From NCBI GenBank assembly GCA_039090855.1, contig CM076999.1, forward strand, positions 116,559,072-116,623,071: 64,000 nt of DNA. Direction: 5' to 3'. Numbering within the stretch: the first letter of the stretch is position 1; every line of letters begins with the position of its first letter. The stretch is from Macrothele yani (lineage: Eukaryota; Arthropoda; Arachnida; Araneae; Macrothelidae). This document shows positions 56,800-64,000 of this stretch, in pieces. The position numbers were made by a program, and so were the translations under genes. The notes below the pieces were generated by a model. The model ran no database searches. It was not told where the DNA came from and worked only from the letters and a program-made list of their open reading frames with translations.

Positions 56800-58330
56800 A
56801 AAAAAAGGTACGAACTTTTAGTTTTTATTTTTATTTGTAAAAAAATCACCGGATAATTTTGTTACTGCTTTATACTTTTCAAGCATTTTTTTTTTTATGT
56901 CCACATTTCCATTTAATTTCCAATTTAAGTCATGCTTTTTTTCATTATTAAGGGGATGGCTACTGAAATGTCAAATAAATGCTGACTATCTAAACTGCTA
57001 TCAAACTACTAAAACTAATTCTAATTGCTAACCCACAATGTCCACGACCAAATTTATTAACTCAAGAATACAAAGACTTTCGTGTTGCGGTGTAGGATAT
57101 CGTAATCTATCAAAAGAGAAAAGTGAATACTGATTTTATTTCTATTGTACGTAGTGGCCCCTTTTTAACTCAATTTTATTAGTGCGTTGGTGTTTCCAAA
57201 AGCACAACCAGAGTAAAAGCTTCGCTGGGGGAGAGGAAGTTGAGGGAAAGTTAACTAACTGTTTCATTATGAGCAATGTCTTTTTTTTTAAACTTTGCTG
57301 AGCAGAAAGTTGCGTACTATGCGTCGACCACGAAATTGACAAATTGGCATTCATAATAGACCCTTTAAATACAAAACAGGAAGCGAATTTCACATTATTC
57401 TATTCTTGACATAATTATAAGCATTTTCATTTGTATGTTTACAGTGAATGAAAATTGTTAACTTCAAATAAAAAATTTAAGAAATAAAATGTAATGAAAT
57501 AAATATTAAACCATAAAGATGCACCCTCCTTTACATAAGCACCCATACCAGTTGCTTCTCCCGACCAAAATTACTGGGGAGGCAAACTATTTTTCAGCCT
57601 GGATTCAAATAAGTTTATTTATTTTACGTCATTTTTTTCACGTTATATATAATTTTTCGCTTTCTCATGTGCGCTTTCTCATGTGTATAAAATAATTAAG
57701 TAACTTGACCCGTGAAAAGATTTCATCAAATCAGACAAAGGGTTCCAATTCCCTTCTGCATCAGGAAGAAGGCCTCCTCCCCCCCCCCAAAAAAAACCCA
57801 ACCTTAAACAGTTCAGAAAGGTGCTATACACTTGCCTTGTTTGTGTATGAATCAATTTCATAAATCTTATTTACTGTCCATAGCTGACAGAGGAAAGGGA
57901 ATTTGAGGGAATAAACCCATCTGAAATTTTTTTGAATAGTCAATGTACTTCGAAAATTAAAGAAACTCCAATATAGAAAATGAACAAAAAATTTATTTGA
58001 TTTCAACAAAAAATTATGCTTTGCAGCGTTCTGGCTCGCTGTTCGTGAAGCTTCCTACGGCGGGTTACAGTTTAAAATATTTCAATTTTTCACTTTAGAG
58101 TTTATAATGTTTCAATTTTGCAGTTTGCGAATTTTCCGCTAAGGGTGCTGAAAGAGTAAAAATCATGAGTCATGCGTGTTGAACTTTTTTATTTTAGAGA
58201 TTATTAAAAATTATATTTTAGGACTGATAGAACATAAAAACATTATTTCTGGAACATTTAAATTTCTCAAACAGTTCACATATTTCAAATTTGAAGGCTA
58301 ACAAATTCTGATTTTTAACATTTCAGAAGT
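56800..58330. other. AT-rich stretch, no recognisable gene
   Basis: Poly-T and C-runs (57775-57789) and short frames only. It may include the 3' end of the hAT element, but no terminus was identified. Confidence 0.5.
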
Positions 58331-58337
58331 ACCAGTC

Positions 58338-58568
58338 ATGGACAGAGTATTCCAATTAGAACAACAATTATTTTGTGTCTGTCTCATGGATAAGGAGGCA
58401 AAATTGTTCGCTTTGGCATCTTTTCAGTTTCCACTTCGCATGTTTCTCATTAGAGGAGCGAGAAATTTCCCGTGTCCAGAGAAAGAATTGGTTGACTTTC
58501 TACTTGTGTTGCATGAACATTATAGTAAAATTTTTGGTCATATTTCTAATTGTACCTTACAACCCTAA
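58338..58568 (+). other. Unassigned 76-codon ORF after a splice-acceptor-like site
   Basis: ATG at 58338, with ACATTTCAG 11 bases before it. It encodes MDRVFQLEQQLFCVCLMDKE and on to NFPCPEKELVDFLLVLHEHY and a stop. It has a mixed composition of normal protein type, but I recognise no domain. It could be an exon of an unknown gene or part of a transposon. Confidence 0.25.
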
Positions 58569-58651
58569 GATATTTGGCTTTAGTACTTTTAATAATACTC
58601 CAAAGTAAGTTTAGTGTTCACTTCACATTATTTACATTACGGTACATATAC

Positions 58652-60424
58652 AAGTATCACTGAAGACGTAAGAAAATTCAACTGTGAACTAGTGAGGAAA
58701 GCAATTGAAAACAACCAAAGCCTAAAGATAGCAAAGGGACATCTCAGTAAGGGAAGAAAACAGATTATGGCACTGAGAAAAGAAGATGGTTCTGTAACAA
58801 GAAATAGAGGCGAAATTTTGACAAGAGTGAAAGATTTCTACTCCAAATTATATGAAAGGGATGATACATGCACTCCAGACATCATGAAAGGTACCAGTAC
58901 CAGAGTTCTTCCAGTCCTCCCAGCAGATGTTGCGCATGCAATCAAGAACATGAAGCGGGGGAAAGCTCCAGGAGAAGATGGAATTACTGTAGACATCATA
59001 CAAGAAGCAAGTGGAGAAATTGAAACAGTACTCGCCCAAATTTTCACTCGATGCCTTAATGAAGGAAAGATTCCTGAGGATTGGAACACCGCTACAATGA
59101 TCCTGCTACATAAGAAAGGTGACATTGAGGATCTCGGAAACTACAGACCTATCAGCCTCCTATCAGTAGTTTATAAAATCTTCACTAAAGTTCTTTCACA
59201 CCGCTTGAAGGTAACACTGCACATGGCTCAACCGAGAGAACAAGCTGGATTCAGGAGTGGCTACAGCACAATAGATCATATCCACGTACTGAGAGAACTA
59301 ATTGATAGAGCGAGAGAATATGAACTTCCATTGTGCATGGCTTTTATCGATTATGAAAAAGCCTTTGATTCGGTGAAACCATCAGCAGTTACAATGGCTC
59401 TGAAAACCTGCGGTATTGAAGATGCATACATTAATATTATTAATAACATCTATGAAAATGCAAGTGCAAAGATTCGGCTGTTTGAAAATACAACACACAT
59501 AAAAATTGGAAAGGGAGTGAGACAAGGTGACACCATATCTCCGAAGCTCTTTAATGCCACATTGGAGGGTGTTTTTCAGTCGCTGAGCTGGGAAAACAAA
59601 GGGATAAAGATTAATGGAGATTATCTAACACACCTTCGTTTTGCTGATGACGTAGTCATTTTTGCAACTATCCCATCAGAGCTGCAGAGTATGATCCAGG
59701 AACTTGCTGACAAGAGTAAAGAAGTGGGATTAAAAATGAACTTTCAGAAGACAAAAGTGATGTTCAATGCTTTTACAAGAAATGAAGATTTATCGATTGA
59801 TGGAGAAAAGCTGGAGATAACAGACACGTACGTTTATCTTGGACAGCAGATATCAAGTGAGGGTCACATTGATGAAGAAATTAATCGGCGTACAAAACTT
59901 GCCTGGAGAGCTTTTGGAAGAAACAGCATAATTTTCAAGAGCAATATGCCATTATGTCTTAAAAGAAAAGTGTTTGATCAATGCATCCTTCCAGTGCTTA
60001 CGTATGGTGCAGAGACGTGGACCTTAACTAAAAGAGACATACAAAGGCTGCAGACAACTCAAAGCAGCATGGAGAGGTGCATGCTTGGTGTAACCAGGAG
60101 AGATAAGAAGAGGAACTCGTGGATCCGAAAAATGACAAGAGTGGAAGACATCATGATCAGAGTTAAATCCCTGAAATGGCAATGGGCTGGACATACTGCC
60201 AGAAGGACAGATCATCGATGGACAGCCGAAATTTTAGATTGGATTCCAAGGGACAGGAAAAGACCCAGAAGAAGACCACATGGGAGATGGGTGGATGAAA
60301 TTCGAAAGTATGCAGGGGTGACATGGAGGAGACTGGCACAAGACAGACCGTTGTGTAGGAAACTTGGGGAGACCTTCGTCCAGCAGTGGATTGATAATGG
60401 TTGACAATGATGATGATGATGATG
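58652..60424 (+). mobile_element. RTE-type LINE copy h, 5'-truncated, RT frame open
   Basis: It starts at SITEDVRKFNCELVRKAIEN inside the RT linker. A frame of about 580 codons to 60404 is uninterrupted and includes all RT motifs (GKAPGEDGITVD, YEKAFDSV, RQGDTISPKLF, FADDVVIFATI) and the tail domain. The 7-bp ACATATA at 58644-58650 and 60425-60431 flanks it. The endonuclease is missing. Like copy g it looks young. Confidence 0.95.
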
Positions 60425-60432
60425 ACATATAT

Positions 60433-60703
60433 AAGACATCATGATCAGAATTAAATCCCTGAAATGGCAATGGGCTGGACATACTGCCAGAAGGACAGAC
60501 CATCGATGGACAACCGAAATTTTAGATTGGATTCCAAGGGACAGGAAAAGACCCAGAAGAAGACCACATGGGAGATGGGTGGATGAAATTCGAAAGTATG
60601 CGGGAGTAACATGGAGGAGACTGGCACAAGACAGACCGTTGTGGAGACCTTCGTCCAGCAGTGGACTGATAATGGTTGACAATGGTGATGATGATGATAT
60701 ATA
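60433..60703 (+). mobile_element. RTE-type LINE copy i, 0.27-kb 3' fragment in tandem with copy h
   Basis: The last about 80 codons (RIKSLKWQWAGHTARRTDHR to DRPLW) with a 12-bp deletion that removes the codons for KLGE before TFVQQW. It ends (GATGAT)n-ATATATAAC. It begins 9 bp after the tail of copy h, across the shared CATATATA. Confidence 0.93.
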
Positions 60704-60704
60704 A

Positions 60705-61766
60705 CTACTTCAAATTACACATTTGCCTCCACTTTTCGAACAAATTTGGCTAATATATGGCGGTCTCCTTGCTACTAAACAACTAAATTTTCTAGTGCTA
60801 ATTTTTATTACTAAAAATGCTTCTAGTAAGGGGAAACAAATATGTAAAATCATGCAATGCATTGATTATAGTACGCTTTCTAGCATGCCAAAGACCATAG
60901 CAAGACGCCCATTTTTGAGGGTGGTATACTAAGGTTCACATTACGCCTGAGGTTCACATTATAGATCACCTTCATATCTATTTCTCCGGTTATTTCTATC
61001 ATAAAGAGCTACCACCCATGCGCCTTTTATAAATAAAATTTCCATTCAAGTCGGATAGTTTTCAAGAAAATAATTGAGCAAAAGTATATTTTTGACAAAA
61101 GGCACGCATGTGCACTTCCCGCAAGTACTAATGACAACCATTTTCTATAGACTGACCCCAATGTTGATTCGGAACAACATACTAAAATTTGGACGCAATC
61201 GAGGCATTTTTCCGCAAGCAATCACGCAGAAGGTCGGGAAATAAATCCCGGACCTGTATCCTGACCATTAACCCCATTTCGACCATTTACAATAGGTTTC
61301 GTGCCCAGGTTATTCCAAACAACATACTAAAATTTCATCAAAATCATACGATATTTACGCGAGTTATCGTGCAGACGGATAGCCAAATGGAGGGACAGCC
61401 GGGCATATACGTTTCCTCAACCTACGGTTCGAAAGCGTAAAAACAACTGCATGGGCATTGTATAACAGTTTAAAAATTATGCATTTAAAATTGGCAAACT
61501 GCAAAAAATATGATCGTTTATATTTCGACAGAAATTTAATTGTGGTCAGTTATATTTCGGATAATAACCGGAAATTGCAGCTGTGGTTCACTAAACCTCC
61601 ATACCGGAAAATTGCCATACATCTTTCAGCAAATTGGAAACCTGCCACATGTTTTCATTAAGGAGCCGGGCACAAATTGCTGTTCCTCCGAGGAACACTT
61701 TGAATGTGTGGCAATTTTCCAGTGGGGCAGCTTTCCAAGTTTCCGAAATATGTGTGGCAGTTTTCC
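60705..61766. other. No recognisable gene
   Basis: An AACAACATACTAAAATTT direct repeat occurs at about 61176 and 61319, in a context (CATCAAAATCATACG) that looks like a dispersed repeat. No coding or RNA signal was recognised. Confidence 0.5.
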
Positions 61767-62480
61767 CAGGGCCGGTTCAAGGGGGGGGAGGGAGGGGGAT
61801 GCCCGTGCCAGCGCCTAGGGCGGCAGATTTTAAGGGGCGGCTAATATTGCGATGTCAAAATTTAAACAAATGTAATTTTAGGAACATATGCCATTGGTGG
61901 ACTAATTCCATAACTCGAATTTTCTACAGCTCAAAGTTAATCGTAGTTCCCTTGAAGATTCGAGTTATGGAAGTTTCACTGTATATCAGGGGCGGCGGAA
62001 AGTGAAGTTCGTTGACCGGGCCCGAAATTTCGAATCATGCTGCACCCTCTACATTCCCGCTTCCCGGAACAAACAGAAGAAAAACAATGCCTAAGGAGAT
62101 TTGTTGAGAATTAGGACCACCCAACCATTTACCTAGAGGAACTTTCTAAGGCACATCACAACAACCGCACATATGCCAAAAAAAAAAAGTTATAAAAATA
62201 AAAATAAAAATTATAAAAATAAAATACGTTTCATCAACGTTCATCAGTTCACTTCTGGTAGCTTTTCAGACTGCCAGAATTGGGGGCAAAACACAGACAG
62301 GCAGAATATTTTAAGTCTTACATGCACAGTTGTTAAACAGTGATTTAAATACTTATGTTAATTTCAATATTTTCCTAGGCCATAATTTATTATAAAATGT
62401 TTGGGTAGTTTTATCAGGCAGTATGGGAAGAAATTTTTCACAAATTAAAATGCTGATCTTCTTACTGTGTTGACTTCCTT
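61767..62480. other. Fragments of DNA-transposon termini
   Basis: CAGGGCCGGTTCAAGGGGGG at 61767 and CAGGGGCGGCGGAAAGTG at 61987 resemble hAT ends. CCATAACTCGAATTTTC and its inverse (about 61908-61972) resemble a pogo/Tigger terminal repeat. None is complete. Confidence 0.4.
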
Positions 62481-62487
62481 CACATTT

Positions 62488-62745
62488 TCACAATGGACAT
62501 TTTTTCAACTTTGGAAGAATATATGAAGACAAGTTCCGTAACAGCAGGTTCTGTGGCAAATGGGGCAATGACTTTTCAGCAAAATCTTGTATAATTGATA
62601 GCATCATAACAAAAGCTGGGGTTGGATATTTAAGTCCACCGCGATCTTGGCTTGAAATTAAGCTAAGAATGGGTGCTCTGCAGTCACAGTTTCCTGGCTT
62701 CTCTATACATGAAGTACAATCAATATTTGATTGTACTTCATGCAT
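62488..62745 (-). pseudogene. P-element-type transposase C-terminal fragment
   Basis: The minus strand is open for about 80 codons: CDCRAPILSLISSQDRGGLK, YPTPAFVMMLSIIQDFAEK, LPHLPQNLLLRNLSSYILPK. The phrase DRGGL-x-YP is a hallmark of the C-terminal part of P-transposase-like and THAP-type proteins. The start overlaps a short inverted duplication (62698-62752). Confidence 0.55.
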
Positions 62746-62752
62746 AGAGAAG
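62698..62752. repeat. 26-bp inverted repeat with 3-bp spacer
   Basis: Arms 62698-62723 and 62727-62752 are complementary except at one base. The right arm repeats the coding sequence of the P-like fragment in inverse orientation. Confidence 0.93.
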
Positions 62753-62765
62753 CTATATTTGGCCG

Positions 62766-62986
62766 CCCCGGTGGCGCAGTGGTCTGAGGCGCTGGCCTCC
62801 GATCATTCGTCCGTCAGGGGTCCGGGTTCGAATCCCGGTCAGGCATGGATGTTGTGTTTGTCTTACGGCACTGGCTCTCTCCCTTCCCTGAAACCAGTGA
62901 CCCTAATTTAGGGACGGGCGACTGCTTATAGCCCATTGAGTTGCTCACGGTGGTCGTTAAACCTCCAATCAAAAAAAAAAAAAAAA
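62766..62986 (+). mobile_element. tRNA-derived SINE, copy 5, with 18-bp target duplication
   Basis: Plus orientation: CCCCGGTGGCGCAGTGG head, B box GGTTCGAATCC, body and an A tail of about 17. Direct repeats AGAAGCTATATTTGGCCG at 62748-62765 and 62987-63004 are identical, so this is a recent insertion into the P-like remnant. Confidence 0.96.
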
Positions 62987-63004
62987 AGAAGCTATATTTG
63001 GCCG

Positions 63005-64000
63005 AGGCAACGCCCCCTGAAACATACCGCAGCACCAGTTTTTGACGTCATCACAGGAAAACCTTGCCGTTACCGCCCAGGGCCGGCTAGTTTGGCCCTG
63101 GACCGTCCTACCTAGTGAATCTAACGCGACGGTGATCTCCCGTACTTGATGCTTACGAAACTATAACAGTTGAAACTATGTTCTTTCCAGCTATTTGAAA
63201 AAGATATTTGCGATGGTAAAAAAAGGTATTTGTACTGAGTAAATAGAACAAGATCTGTAAACTCAACCTTATACGTTTTTTTTTATTTTTTTTTAGGGGA
63301 GGGGGGTGTTTTTCGAGGGCAAGTGATGCAATACGTTGATTTTATTAGTGAAAGATAAATGCAATGAAACTTGGGGGGTTGTTTAGCAACTCGATTTTAA
63401 ACTATTTTGATGGCTAAATAAAAACGGAAATTCCGTTTTAATTTTGCCACTTGCACTGGAAAGACCCCCCCCCAAAAAAAAAGTTCATAAATGAGACAAC
63501 CTCGGTGCATTGAATTTACAGATCTTGTTCTATTTATTCAGCACAAATACTTTTTTCTTCTGTTTCTTTAATATATACCTCATCTCCGACTCTAAAGAAA
63601 AGCCGACGCATGAGGGACTGTTAAGGAATCTATTAATATTTTACCTTATTTTTTCCACTCAGAAACTCATTCATTCATTTTTGTTTAACTTCAAGTAAGG
63701 ATCCTTTAAAAATGCCATTGCCACTTCCTTTTACACAGATCTACTGAGAGGGTGGGAGCCTGCGCAAGAGTTTCCGCTTGCAACAGGAAGTATACAATTT
63801 ATTTAGAAATCACCCTTTAGAACACTCTACATATACTTAGTAAGAGGTTCATGATAAAGGTATTTCAAATTAAAAAATTAGTAAAAATTAGACTAAACAA
63901 AATAACTTTTTAAATTATGAAAAAATAGAAAAGTAGTGTAACACGATAGTACAGGAAATACGAAAAGATGAAGATGAAAAAACATAAACATATTCATTTT
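63005..64000. other. No recognisable gene
   Basis: It contains a small palindrome (CCAGGGCCGGC ... GGCCCTGG near 63077-63101), a G/T-run stretch near 63275-63310, and AGATCTGTAAA near 63250 that recurs inverted near 63520, with AAATAGAACAAG alongside. These suggest a degenerate inverted-repeat element of about 0.3 kb (63225-63550). No gene. Confidence 0.45.

Noticed and set aside
58338..58568. Possible exon of a second host gene
   Set aside because: There is an acceptor-like CAG and a plausible peptide, but no domain, no donor and no partner exons were found. It is kept only as an unassigned ORF.
62766..62850. tRNA gene (good A and B boxes), also at the other SINE heads
   Set aside because: The acceptor arms do not pair properly and the head is always joined to the SINE body with a poly-A tail and target duplication.

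Overview
This is animal nuclear DNA: AT-rich, with no operon-like gene packing, introns with GT/AG borders, and almost every base traceable to transposable elements, simple repeats or a satellite. The TE mix (RTE-type and other LINEs, a Penelope-like element, a tRNA-derived SINE, Tc1/mariner, hAT, THAP/P-like and pogo-like pieces) suggests an invertebrate with a large genome. I cannot name the species.

One host gene can be recognised and it frames most of the window. Four small coding exons on the minus strand encode the N-terminal part of the CAAX prenyl protease RCE1: exon 1 at 50842-50945, exon 2 at 37824-37929, exon 3 at 18505-18585 and exon 4 at 1037-1097. Splice signals and reading phases agree at every junction, and the peptide carries RCE1 landmarks (YVGSLY, RDHP..IKKRF, PLLLTM, SGPL). 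The introns are about 12.9, 19.2 and 17.4 kb and are packed with repeats. The exons for the catalytic residues would lie beyond the left edge.

Intron 3 (1.1-18.5 kb) holds a DD36E Tc1 element, a 0.4-kb palindrome, a 2-kb satellite of 97-100-bp units with higher-order structure, a 3.1-kb hAT element in a pogo/Tigger-like remnant, a zinc-finger hAT interrupted by a SINE, a second DD36E element and another hAT, an inverted pair of Penelope-like 3' ends, and a CR1/Jockey-like RT fragment. Intron 2 (18.6-37.8 kb) holds two copies of a LINE ending in (ATGT)n, a mariner fragment, a third DD36E element, a 1.5-kb DD34E Tc1 element, and a 9.7-kb block of three near-complete copies of a 3.2-kb RTE-type LINE. 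Intron 1 (37.9-50.8 kb) holds a 4.9-kb DNA transposon with very long terminal inverted repeats and an unassigned transposase, itself invaded by a hAT and a SINE, then a full-length mariner, a Tc1 fragment and another RTE copy.

Upstream of RCE1 (51-64 kb) are three SINEs, a decayed THAP domain, a perfect 20-bp hairpin, a KIAA1586-like hAT transposase broken mainly at homopolymers, two more RTE copies, and a P-transposase-like fragment.

The elements interact mostly by nesting. The RTE-type LINE has nine copies here and its ends repeatedly abut (TA)n tracts, which suggests a microsatellite target preference. Clear target-site duplications (8 bp for hAT, TA for Tc1/mariner, 16-18 bp for the SINE) allow the order of several insertions to be reconstructed.
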